From Lacihabitans sp. CS3-21 (GTDB lineage: Bacteria > Bacteroidota > Bacteroidia > Cytophagales > Spirosomataceae): a DNA stretch of 64,000 nucleotides. Under the pieces are notes generated by a model, which was not told where the DNA came from, did not search any database, and worked only from the letters and a program-made list of their open reading frames with translations. The stretch lies in NCBI RefSeq assembly GCF_024343675.1, contig NZ_RJUD01000015.1, forward strand, positions 37,384 to 101,383. The letters run 5' to 3'. Position numbers and translations under genes: made by a program. How positions within the stretch are numbered: the stretch's first letter is position 1; every line of letters starts with the position of its first letter. Shown here piece after piece: positions 46,595-54,025 of the stretch.

Positions 46595-47880
46595 AAAGGT
46601 TTTTAATCTTATTTCTTCTTTTAAACTTCTGTTATATTGGTTTTTCTCAAAAAATAGATAAAACCGAATCCGAATTAATAAAATTGGTGGAAGCCAATTA
46701 TAGCGAAACCTTCAAATTATTAGAAGAAGTTGTCAATATCAATTCTGGTACGCTCAACAAAGAAGGGGTAAGGCAGGTAGGAGAAATTTTTAAAAGAGAA
46801 TTTGACAAAATTGGTTTTCAAACTGAGTGGATATCTTTGCCTGATTCCATGAACAGAGCCGGTCATTTTGTGGCCACCAGAAAAGGCAATAAAGGCAAAA
46901 AACTATTCTTAATAGGCCATTTGGATACGGTTTTTGAGAAATCTATGGAGTTTTCGCCTTTTACAGTTGTGAACGATTCCACGGCTTCTGGACAAGGCGT
47001 AAACGACATGAAGGGTGGAGATGTGATGATTTTGGCTTCTTTGAAGGCTTTACATAAACTCAATTTGTTAGAAGACAGACAGATAACTGTGTATTTTACA
47101 GGTGACGAAGAAGAGTCAGGAAAACCAACTTCGGTATCAAGAGCCGATTTTATAGAAAGAGCCAAAGCATGCGATGTGGCTTTGGGCTATGAAACTACCG
47201 CTGGTTTTGGTATAGCCACTACGGCTAGGAGAGGAGCGAGCGGTTGGACGCTCATAGTTACCGGCAAACAAGCCCATTCATCAGGCGTTTTTAGCGATAA
47301 TGTGGGTTACGGTTCCATTTATGAAACCGCAAGAATTCTCAACGAATTCAGAGAAACTTTGAGCAAGGAAAAGTATTTGACCTTTAATCCTGGACAGATC
47401 GTAGGAGGTTCGTTTGTAAATTATGACGAAACCGAAGCCAAAGGCATTTCTCTGGGCAAAACCAATATTGTAGCAAAAAGAACGATTGTGACAGGAGATT
47501 TAAGGTTTTTGACAGAAAACCAAAAGATAATAGCCAGACAAAAAATGCAAGAAATTGTAAAGAAAAATCTCAAGCAAACTTCAGCTCAAATCAGATTTAA
47601 AGACGGAATACCCTCTATGCCTCCAACCGAAGGCAACAGAAACATCATGAAAGTACTCAGCCAAGTAAGTCTTGACCTTGGCATGGGAGCTGTAAAAGAA
47701 GGTGACCCAGGCTCAAGAGGTGCTGGAGATATTAGCTATGTAGCAGATTATTTGGACTGTCTCGATGGTTTAGGAGCCTCAGGCTCAGGTGCACACACAC
47801 CCACCGAAACCATGAATATCAAAGAATATCCAAAATTGATTAAGCGTAGTACTTTGTTGATTTATAGGCTTTTGAAGTGA
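46591..47880 (+). CDS. Exported M20-family metallopeptidase (carboxypeptidase G2-like)
   Basis: A 429-aa di-zinc peptidase with a signal peptide (MKRFLILFLLLNFCYIGFSQ). Metal and catalytic motifs: GHLDTVFE (first zinc His plus Asp), GVNDMKGG (bridging Asp), TGDEEESG (catalytic and zinc Glu), and SGAHTPTET near the C-terminus (last zinc His). A dimerisation lid lies between about residues 215 and 330, including GKQAHSSG. It resembles glutamate carboxypeptidases such as CPG2. It overlaps cvfB by 4 bp. Confidence 0.88.
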   Translation: MKRFLILFLLLNFCYIGFSQKIDKTESELIKLVEANYSETFKLLEEVVNINSGTLNKEGVRQVGEIFKREFDKIGFQTEWISLPDSMNRAGHFVATRKGNKGKKLFLIGHLDTVFEKSMEFSPFTVVNDSTASGQGVNDMKGGDVMILASLKALHKLNLLEDRQITVYFTGDEEESGKPTSVSRADFIERAKACDVALGYETTAGFGIATTARRGASGWTLIVTGKQAHSSGVFSDNVGYGSIYETARILNEFRETLSKEKYLTFNPGQIVGGSFVNYDETEAKGISLGKTNIVAKRTIVTGDLRFLTENQKIIARQKMQEIVKKNLKQTSAQIRFKDGIPSMPPTEGNRNIMKVLSQVSLDLGMGAVKEGDPGSRGAGDISYVADYLDCLDGLGASGSGAHTPTETMNIKEYPKLIKRSTLLIYRLLK

Positions 47881-47891
47881 TGAAAGCTCTA

Positions 47892-48030
47892 CGAAGGCTA
47901 TTGACTTCGTACGTGCGAAATGCGGCTTTTATCCGCAGAAAATATATTTGAAATAAATGAATGGTAAAATGCATAATGTTTCACTTCGGCCAAAGACCGA
48001 AATAAACAATTACTAAGGTAATAGCCTTCG
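47892..48030. repeat. Structured spacer: terminal inverted repeat enclosing three small hairpins
   Basis: CGAAGGCTATT (47892-47902) is the exact reverse complement of AATAGCCTTCG (48020-48030). Between them are a near-palindrome TTCGTACGTGCGAA, a TGCGG/CCGCA hairpin with a 7-nt loop, and a TTCGG/CCGAA hairpin with a 7-nt loop. There is no T-run typical of a terminator. It resembles a short non-autonomous or REP-like element; identity unproven. Confidence 0.5.
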
Positions 48031-48053
48031 CACATTAAGGATACTAAAATAAT

Positions 48054-48539
48054 ATGGTTTCTATGACATTAAGAGAGGTGGACTATCTATCTGAAAATGT
48101 GGAATTTAAACACTTAGTAATTAAGTATAATTTAATCTTGAAGGTGGTCGATAATCAAAAAATATATTTGAAATCTAAATGCTACATTTTTGAAATTTAT
48201 GGATTAGTAGTTGAAGGTTTTTTTTATTTTGATTTGTACTCAATAGACTTGGATTTTTATTCAAGTCTAGATTGTATTTTATCTGATTTTGATTCAGAAA
48301 TTGTACATTCCGTGAATCAAAAACAAATTGCTGCAAGAAAAAAAGTTTTGATTTCTTGCTTGCAAGGTAACAAAGAATCTACGTTAAAAGCGGAACAATA
48401 TTTCTTTACAATGCTTCAATTAATGGATGAAATTTTAACAGAGATTATGTCTTGTAAAAAAGAGATTGGTAAACAATATTGGACCAGGACTTTTAATCAG
48501 AAAAGGAAAGAACTAGAAATTGTTCTAAAAGCTTTCTAA
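48054..48539 (+). CDS. Hypothetical protein, accessory island
   Basis: A 161-aa soluble protein that I do not recognise (a second ATG at 48063 gives 158 aa). It is rich in Leu, Ile, Asp, Tyr and Phe, with several beta-prone stretches (YIFEIYGLVVEGFFYFDLYSI) and a C-terminal helical half containing QIAARKKVLISCLQG and a final basic helix. It starts 23 bp after the inverted-repeat spacer. Single short ORFs of this type in Bacteroidota are often immunity or other accessory proteins, but there is no direct evidence here. Confidence 0.55.
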   Translation: MVSMTLREVDYLSENVEFKHLVIKYNLILKVVDNQKIYLKSKCYIFEIYGLVVEGFFYFDLYSIDLDFYSSLDCILSDFDSEIVHSVNQKQIAARKKVLISCLQGNKESTLKAEQYFFTMLQLMDEILTEIMSCKKEIGKQYWTRTFNQKRKELEIVLKAF

Positions 48540-48589
48540 GTCTGAACATAAAGCACAATTGGATATAAACTATCATTTACAGTTAAATA

Positions 48590-48874
48590 ATGAAAAGCCA
48601 AAATATACCAAAAGAATTACATCATTTAAATGAATTGGTTAAAGAATGGGGAATAAATGATGATTGTTATAGAGATGAAAAAATTGAAGAATCTACCACT
48701 GAAAATTTATTTGTTTTTGTCCAAACACTAACTGAACAAGATTTGATTTTAATTAATAAATGGTTGTCTGATGAAAAAGAAATGGCTCTATGCACTAATG
48801 AATATATAAACTTTACTTGTTTCCTTATGGCTTATGATTATTCAAAAGCTGTAATAAAATCCAGAATAAACTAA
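48590..48874 (+). CDS. Hypothetical 94-aa protein, accessory island
   Basis: A small acidic, helical protein: KELHHLNELVKEWGINDD near the N-terminus, a middle segment LTEQDLILINKWLSDE, and a C-terminal hydrophobic-aromatic helix (FTCFLMAYDYSKA). It has no signal peptide and no catalytic motif. It reminds me loosely of small immunity-type proteins, without firm assignment. It sits 51 bp after the previous ORF and 26 bp before the next. Confidence 0.6.
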   Translation: MKSQNIPKELHHLNELVKEWGINDDCYRDEKIEESTTENLFVFVQTLTEQDLILINKWLSDEKEMALCTNEYINFTCFLMAYDYSKAVIKSRIN

Positions 48875-48899
48875 AGCTAATTGAATAAGTCCCAGAGAT

Positions 48900-49334
48900 A
48901 TGAAAAGTAAAAAAGAATTAGAAGATGAATATCATTGGTGGATTACTTCTATTCCAGATAATTTGATTGTTTTAGAAAATATTCTTGCAAATGATTTATA
49001 TCAAAAATTAGATTATTCAATTGATTCATTAAAAGCAATTGGAGAATATATAGTTGAAAATTATACAAATGAAACTTTAATGGTGGATATTCAAATATGG
49101 GATGCTTTTGCTGCATATGTAGGGCTTGTTTATGAAAAGAATGTGCCTACTGCAAAATGGCGAGTAGAATTAGAAGATGAAAAGAATATTTACTTTGGTA
49201 TTCCTGCCTTAAGAACAAAAAGTAATTCAAACTTCTATCCTAAATATGAGATTACTGCAATGATGGATAGAAAGAGAAAAGATTTTTTATATGCCATTAC
49301 AAAAAGACATATTGAACTACAAACCCTAACATAG
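48900..49334 (+). CDS. Hypothetical 144-aa protein, accessory island
   Basis: A soluble, acidic protein beginning MKSKKELEDEYHWWITS. The first ~70 residues look helical (LENILANDLYQKLDYSIDSLKAIGEYI). They are followed by a beta-prone half with TAKWRVELEDEKNIYFGIPAL and a final basic stretch (MDRKRKDFLYAITKRH). The aromatic start and the W-RVE-L pattern resemble some immunity proteins, but I cannot name a family. It is followed by a 23-nt hairpin at 49388-49410 and then the Nif3-like gene. Confidence 0.6.
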   Translation: MKSKKELEDEYHWWITSIPDNLIVLENILANDLYQKLDYSIDSLKAIGEYIVENYTNETLMVDIQIWDAFAAYVGLVYEKNVPTAKWRVELEDEKNIYFGIPALRTKSNSNFYPKYEITAMMDRKRKDFLYAITKRHIELQTLT

Positions 49335-49387
49335 TGTGTAACTTTGCTGAAAGTGTCGATAATTGATTTTATGAAAAACCGCTCTAC

Positions 49388-49410
49388 GACATGTTCCGAA
49401 AGGGCATGTC
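49388..49410. repeat. Hairpin GACATG...CATGTC downstream of the island
   Basis: Six perfect base pairs extended by two T-G and one C-G pair around a five-base loop. No following T-run, so terminator function is doubtful. Confidence 0.4.
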
Positions 49411-49517
49411 AAACCAAGATAAATTAGGATTTTGAGTCGAATTATAAGAAATTTAGGGCAAGAAACTAAAAGTTGAAAAACTTAGAGTTGCCCTGTTTTC
49501 TTTACAACCCTTCAAAT

Positions 49518-50615
49518 ATGACAATAAAAGAACTTACAGATTATTTAGAAAAGATAGCTCCGCTGAGTTTTCAGGAAGATTATGACAATTGTGGTTTAAT
49601 TGTGGGTGAAGCTAATGCAGAAATTACCAATGTTTTGGTAAGCTTGGATGTGACTTTGGAAGTTATCGAGGAGGCTATTGCTAAAAAATGCAATCTGATT
49701 ATAGCCCACCATCCATTGATTTTCAAAGGCTTGAAAAAACTGAATGGCAAAAACTATATTGAAAAGTCTGTAATTAAGGCTATTAAAAATGATATTGCTA
49801 TTTATGCCATTCATACCAATTTGGATAATGTAACGAATGGCGTTAATTTCAAAATAGCCGAGAAACTGAATCTTCAAAATATAAGTATTCTGAAACCGAA
49901 GTCAGGTACTTTGATGAAACTCACTGTTTTTTGTCCAAAAGAAAATACTCCTAGGCTACAGGATGCTTTTTATGCTGCTGGAGCTGGGAAAATTGGTAAT
50001 TATTCCAATTGTAGTTTCAAAGTGGATGGAATTCAGAGTTTTAAACCCAATGCTTTTGCCAATCCTGTGGTTGGGAAAAAGGGACAATATGAAGAAGTAG
50101 AAGAAAATCGATTGGAAGTGGTTTTTCCTGCTTATTTGAAAGATAAGATTTTACAAACCATGAGGGCCCATCACGTTTATGAAGAAGTGGCTCATTTTTT
50201 ACACAAAATAGAAAACGATAACCAAGGTGTGGGTTCAGGTGCCATCGGAAATTTACCTGAGGCCATGTCGAAATCTGATTTTTTAGCATACCTGAAAAAG
50301 AGTATGAAATTGAATGTAATCCGTTTTACCGAAACAAAAACCGAAAAAATCAAGAAAGTGGCAGTTTGTGGGGGAGTTGGAAGTTTTCTTTTAGCTGATG
50401 CCAAAAAACAAGGTGCTGATGCTTTTGTAACGGCAGATTATAAGTATCATGAGTTTTTTGATGCCGAAAATGAGATAATGATAGCAGATATTGGACATTT
50501 TGAGAGCGAAGTATACACAAAAGATTTAATTGTAGAAATAATTTCAAAAAAATTCACTAATTTTGCGTCCTATTTATCGGAAATAGATACGAATCCAATT
50601 AAATATTATCATTAA
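49518..50615 (+). CDS. Nif3-like dinuclear metal-centre protein (YqfO/YbgI family)
   Basis: A 365-aa cytoplasmic protein expected to form a hexameric toroid. The Nif3 core is split by an inserted ~100-residue PII/CutA1-like domain (about residues 130-235, containing KLTVFCPKEN), the long YqfO form. Metal ligands are visible in LIIAHHPLIFKG near residue 68, HTNLDNVTNG, and IADIGHFESE near the C-terminus. It has been proposed as a GTP-cyclohydrolase-I-type or metal-chaperone protein; the function remains unsettled. The longer frame start at 49473 is rejected in favour of the family-typical MTIKELTDYLE. Confidence 0.88.
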   Translation: MTIKELTDYLEKIAPLSFQEDYDNCGLIVGEANAEITNVLVSLDVTLEVIEEAIAKKCNLIIAHHPLIFKGLKKLNGKNYIEKSVIKAIKNDIAIYAIHTNLDNVTNGVNFKIAEKLNLQNISILKPKSGTLMKLTVFCPKENTPRLQDAFYAAGAGKIGNYSNCSFKVDGIQSFKPNAFANPVVGKKGQYEEVEENRLEVVFPAYLKDKILQTMRAHHVYEEVAHFLHKIENDNQGVGSGAIGNLPEAMSKSDFLAYLKKSMKLNVIRFTETKTEKIKKVAVCGGVGSFLLADAKKQGADAFVTADYKYHEFFDAENEIMIADIGHFESEVYTKDLIVEIISKKFTNFASYLSEIDTNPIKYYH

Positions 50616-50645
50616 AAGAGGTGTTCTTTTTACATTCTTAAGTAT

Positions 50646-51392
50646 ATGGAGATTACAATAGCAGACAAGCTGGTTACACTTTTGGAATTACAGGAAATTG
50701 ATTCAAGATTAGATCAATTGAGAAAACTTCGTGGCGATTTGCCTGAAGAGGTTAAAGACCTTGAGGACGAGGTAATTGGAATCGAAACCAGAATTGGTAA
50801 ATTTCAGGTGGAGATAAATGCACTCAAAGAGGAAATCGAGCGTCATGTTCAAAATAAGAAAGATGCGGAGAAGCTTATAATCAAATATAAGGATCAGCAA
50901 ATGAATGTGCGTAACAACCGTGAGTTTGATGCAATTTCTAAAGAGTTGGAATTACAGGAATTGGAAATTCAATTGTCTGAGAAAAGAATCAAAGAGGCGG
51001 AATACAAAATAAGTGTTAAAGACAAAGAAATTGAGGATACCAATGGCTCAAAAGATAAAAGAGCGGAGGTTTTGGAGCAAAAGCGTCAAGAGCTTGATAA
51101 ATTGGTTTCTGATAGCCAAGACGAAGAGGAGAAATTGATTAAGCAATCTGAGAAGCAATCAAAAAAGGTTGAAGATAGACTTCTAAAAGCTTATATAAGA
51201 ATAAGAGGCGGTGCTAAGAATGGTTTGGCAGTAGTGGCAGTAGATAGAGGTGCTTGTGGCGGATGTTTCAACGTGGTACCACCACAACGTCAAGCTGATA
51301 TCATGGATAAGCAAAAAATCATCATTTGTGAGCATTGTGGAAGAATATTGGCCGACGCCGATATGATCAAAGTACACAGAAAGAAGAAATAA
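50646..51392 (+). CDS. Coiled-coil protein with C4 zinc ribbon (CT398/HP0958-like)
   Basis: A 248-aa cytoplasmic protein: a long antiparallel coiled coil over residues ~5-185 made of charged heptads (LEDEVIGIETRIGKFQVEI), then a C-terminal zinc ribbon with CGGC and CEHC about 27 residues apart. Family knowledge: the Chlamydia CT398 and Helicobacter HP0958 relatives bind sigma-54 or flagellar partners, but Bacteroidota homologues are uncharacterised. It begins 30 bp after the Nif3-like gene, a pairing seen in many Bacteroidota, and ends at a terminator. Confidence 0.87.
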   Translation: MEITIADKLVTLLELQEIDSRLDQLRKLRGDLPEEVKDLEDEVIGIETRIGKFQVEINALKEEIERHVQNKKDAEKLIIKYKDQQMNVRNNREFDAISKELELQELEIQLSEKRIKEAEYKISVKDKEIEDTNGSKDKRAEVLEQKRQELDKLVSDSQDEEEKLIKQSEKQSKKVEDRLLKAYIRIRGGAKNGLAVVAVDRGACGGCFNVVPPQRQADIMDKQKIIICEHCGRILADADMIKVHRKKK

Positions 51393-51401
51393 GAAAAACA
51401 G

Positions 51402-51428
51402 AAAAAGGAGCGATTCGCTCCTTTTTTT
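51402..51428 (+). terminator. Intrinsic terminator after the zinc-ribbon gene
   Basis: AAAAAGGAGCGA pairs with TCGCTCCTTTTT, followed by more T. Confidence 0.88.
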
Positions 51429-51475
51429 ATGCCTATTTTATCCAAAATTGAACCGAAAAACACAGTCAACCTTAC

Positions 51476-51715
51476 ACTTCGACTTCGCTCAGTGTTCGAA
51501 AACCCAAACTTCGGCTACGCTCAGTTTCCGAAAAGCTCAGTGTCTGAAAACTCAAACTTCGGCTACGTTCAGTGTCCGAAAACCCAAACTTCGGCAACGT
51601 TCAGTGTCCGAAAACCCAAACTTCGGCAACGTTCAGTGTCCGAAAAGCTCAGTGTCCGAAAACTCAAACTTCGGCTACGGTTATTGTCCGAAAACCTAAA
51701 CTTCGACTTCGCTAA
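51476..51715. repeat. Modular direct-repeat array of 16-bp A and B half-units
   Basis: A-type modules (consensus CCCAAACTTCGGCAAC) and B-type modules (GTTCAGTGTCCGAAAA) alternate. The motif ACTTCG recurs at 51476, 51508, 51556, 51588, 51620, 51668 and 51700, i.e. steps of 32, 48, 32, 32, 48 and 32 bp. The 48-bp steps contain an extra B module. Copies are degenerate at the edges. CTTCGACTTCGCTCAGT-like sequence is a common intergenic repeat in Bacteroidota as I recall it. Confidence 0.85.
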
Positions 51716-51795
51716 ATGTGCCAATTACAAGTTAACAAATAACTAATTCACCAATTTCCAATCAACCAATTTCCAATTAACCAATAACCAAAACC

Positions 51796-53139
51796 CTACT
51801 CTTCATAATAATATCCAAAAATAATCCCCATTTCATCTTCTGAAGTAAATCCAAATCTAATCGTTTGGTCGGTGTAATTGTTGTAGGTGATTCTGGAGGT
51901 TAGTCCTTCGCCCGCTTTGAGAGCAATTGGATTTGCAAAATCAATTTTGGCTGGGTGTTCCCAGTTGGTTGAAGTGTAAATTATTTCTCCATTTCGGGTA
52001 CCACCTTTTATAAGAATTTCAAATTTCTCACCCAGTTTATGTGTGTGCGAAAACAAGGTTACAATTCTTACGTTTTTGTCAAATTTGAAATCTTTGGTGG
52101 CCACTGTGGTTTTTTTAGGTGGTAAAACAAAAGTCGAATTGCCCAAATCAAGCACTTTCAAAGTCTTTTTTACTTTTTCTTTAGCAACGGTATACAAATT
52201 CATATACACCTCGCCATTGTAGGCCTTAGCACCTTTGTTGAAATAATGAGAATTAACATCGAAAGTCATGTTGGCGGGTAATTCCACAGCAGTTCCTTCC
52301 GGAAAATTAAATGTCAAGTTACTTTCACTTCCGCCGAAGTAAAATACATGGTTGCCGATTTGTTGTAAAGTGGTGTAATTAAAGGATAAGTCTTTATTTC
52401 TCAAGTCTCTAATTTCATTTAGGACAGGTAAACTTTGTTTATTTCTAAAGCCATACAAAATAAAATGGTGGCTTCCTGGGTGCATTTTTAGCTGAAATTT
52501 ATTGACAAAGATACTTTCAGAGTTATTTAGCGGTTTATGAACAAAAATCTCTCTTTCAAAATACGGATATATCTCAAACGGGTCCAATTTAACTTGAAAA
52601 CCTTGTCCAGCGGTTGGTGCTGCCAAAGCATCAAATTTTTTCAGTACTGGTGTAGTATCTTTTAATAGGCTGACTTCTGCAACATTACCTGTTTTCGGAG
52701 CACCTGCTTCTATCCACCTTCTGATGTATTCTATTTGTCCTGTGAACAGCATTTCTTTGCCCAGTGGCATAATGCTTCCAAAGTTTTTATTGCTCTTGTG
52801 AGATGTTTCGAAAAGTAGTTTTTGATAAAGCAAACTGTTATCAGCATCAAATGGAATTACCCTTTTTAGGTTTTCCTCTTTGGCAGTCGGGTTTTTTGTG
52901 ATTGCATTTACAAGATTTTCATAAGCCTTTCCTTCAGTCAGAATTAACCCATGTTGAGGAAATGTTCCATCTGTCTCGCTTAAGTGACAACCCGAAACTG
53001 CACAAGATTTATTTAAAATTTCACTTTGAATGTTATCAAACGAACTTGCGGTTTCGAGATCCACTTCGTTGTTATTACATCCAAAATTCAAGAACAAAGC
53101 TCCCAAAAATGCACCACCAACTATTCCAAAATATTTCAT
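51796..53139 (-). CDS. Lipoprotein with c-type haem motif and PHM-type copper monooxygenase domain
   Basis: A 447-aa predicted lipoprotein (lipobox ending FLNFGC, Cys21). Residues ~35-150 form a cytochrome-c-like domain with a C-x4-C-H haem site, C46-AVSG-C51-H52, and a likely axial Met near M124 (GSIMP). Residues ~180-447 match the copper type II ascorbate-dependent monooxygenase fold. All six ligands are placed as in PHM: H224/H225 (GSHHF), H298 (NSHYF), H365/H367 (SHTHKLG) and M437 (DEMGII). It would hydroxylate a substrate in the periplasm, possibly with electrons through its own haem. The substrate is unknown; the gene is divergent from a LytTR regulator. Confidence 0.85.
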   Translation of the reverse strand: MKYFGIVGGAFLGALFLNFGCNNNEVDLETASSFDNIQSEILNKSCAVSGCHLSETDGTFPQHGLILTEGKAYENLVNAITKNPTAKEENLKRVIPFDADNSLLYQKLLFETSHKSNKNFGSIMPLGKEMLFTGQIEYIRRWIEAGAPKTGNVAEVSLLKDTTPVLKKFDALAAPTAGQGFQVKLDPFEIYPYFEREIFVHKPLNNSESIFVNKFQLKMHPGSHHFILYGFRNKQSLPVLNEIRDLRNKDLSFNYTTLQQIGNHVFYFGGSESNLTFNFPEGTAVELPANMTFDVNSHYFNKGAKAYNGEVYMNLYTVAKEKVKKTLKVLDLGNSTFVLPPKKTTVATKDFKFDKNVRIVTLFSHTHKLGEKFEILIKGGTRNGEIIYTSTNWEHPAKIDFANPIALKAGEGLTSRITYNNYTDQTIRFGFTSEDEMGIIFGYYYEE

Positions 53140-53287
53140 AACCTTCAGATAATTTCATAAAAATAACAATCTATTTGTCTAATTATACAAATACACCAAC
53201 AGATTGTTGCGAAATAAACGCTGTTTATACATTAATGAATACTTCCGTATAAGATTTTATTATATTTATGTGGACATTTACACCATT

Positions 53288-54025
53288 ATGTTAAAAGTAA
53301 TAATTTTAGACGACGAGTCAAAAGCAATCCAAAGTTTGGAGTGGGAGCTTAAAAGTTTCTGTCCTAGCGTAGATGTATTAGCTACATTTACAAACCCTTT
53401 TGAAGCCAAAGATTTTATTCTAAACAATTCAATCGATTGCATTTTTCTCGATATAGATATGCCACAAATGGATGGATTTCGTTTTCTTGAATTCTTCCCA
53501 CAGCGTGAGTTTTCAGTAATTATCACCACAGCATATGACCAGTATGGAATCCAAGCATTGAAAATGCAAGCATTGGATTATTTACTGAAACCGATAGATT
53601 CAGATGATCTAATTAAATCAATTGAAAAAATTAGAGCTCATAAAAACTCAACAAATATCAAAGATATACTTGAGGATATGTTGCTCAACATTAATACTTT
53701 ACAGTCTGTTAATGCCCGAAAGATAAATATAAGTTGTGATGGGAAGATTTACTTTTTAGAACCCAACGAGATACTTTTTTGCGAAAGTGATGGCAATTAT
53801 TGCAATGTGTTTTTAGAAAATGGTCAAAAACTTTTTTTAACTCAGATACTAAAACTTATTGAAGAAAAGTTACCCAAGAATATTTTTTACAGAGTTCACA
53901 ATTCTTTTGTAGTCAATCTCAATAAAGTCAGGGAATATCAAAAAAATGAAGGCTATTTAGTATTAACCAATGGTAAGCATATTCCAGTTTCCCGAACCAA
54001 AAAAGGTCTTTTTCTTGATAAATAA
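53288..54025 (+). CDS. LytTR-family response regulator
   Basis: A 245-aa two-component regulator from the ATG at 53288 (the frame is open to 53204 but the receiver starts here). The receiver domain has the acidic pair DDE at residues 8-10, phospho-acceptor D55 in FLDIDMP, and a conserved Lys in LLKPID near 105. A LytTR DNA-binding domain spans ~140-245, with FCESDGNYCNVF and FYRVHNSFVVNLNKV. It directly precedes the kinase gene (stop and start are adjacent), so the two act together. Confidence 0.92.
   Translation: MLKVIILDDESKAIQSLEWELKSFCPSVDVLATFTNPFEAKDFILNNSIDCIFLDIDMPQMDGFRFLEFFPQREFSVIITTAYDQYGIQALKMQALDYLLKPIDSDDLIKSIEKIRAHKNSTNIKDILEDMLLNINTLQSVNARKINISCDGKIYFLEPNEILFCESDGNYCNVFLENGQKLFLTQILKLIEEKLPKNIFYRVHNSFVVNLNKVREYQKNEGYLVLTNGKHIPVSRTKKGLFLDK

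Larger units (their letters stand above)
51393..51795. other. Non-coding interval of repeats between convergent genes
   Basis: About 400 bp. It holds the terminator (51402-51428), the modular array (51476-51715) and an A+C-rich degenerate run of ACCAATTTCCAAT-like units (~51750-51795). Two open frames cross the array only because the repeat lacks stops; neither looks like a protein. Confidence 0.75.

Noticed and set aside
47881..48053. Integron attC site.
   Set aside because: The expected GTTRRRY and RYYYAAC boxes are absent and no integrase is nearby.
51476..51715. CRISPR array.
   Set aside because: The spacing comes from repeated modules themselves; there are no unique spacers and no cas genes.
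51429..51746. Open frames through the repeat array that look like small proteins (e.g. a 105-aa one).
   Set aside because: They consist of the repeat translated, switch meaning between frames because the 32-bp period is not a multiple of three, and follow a terminator directly.
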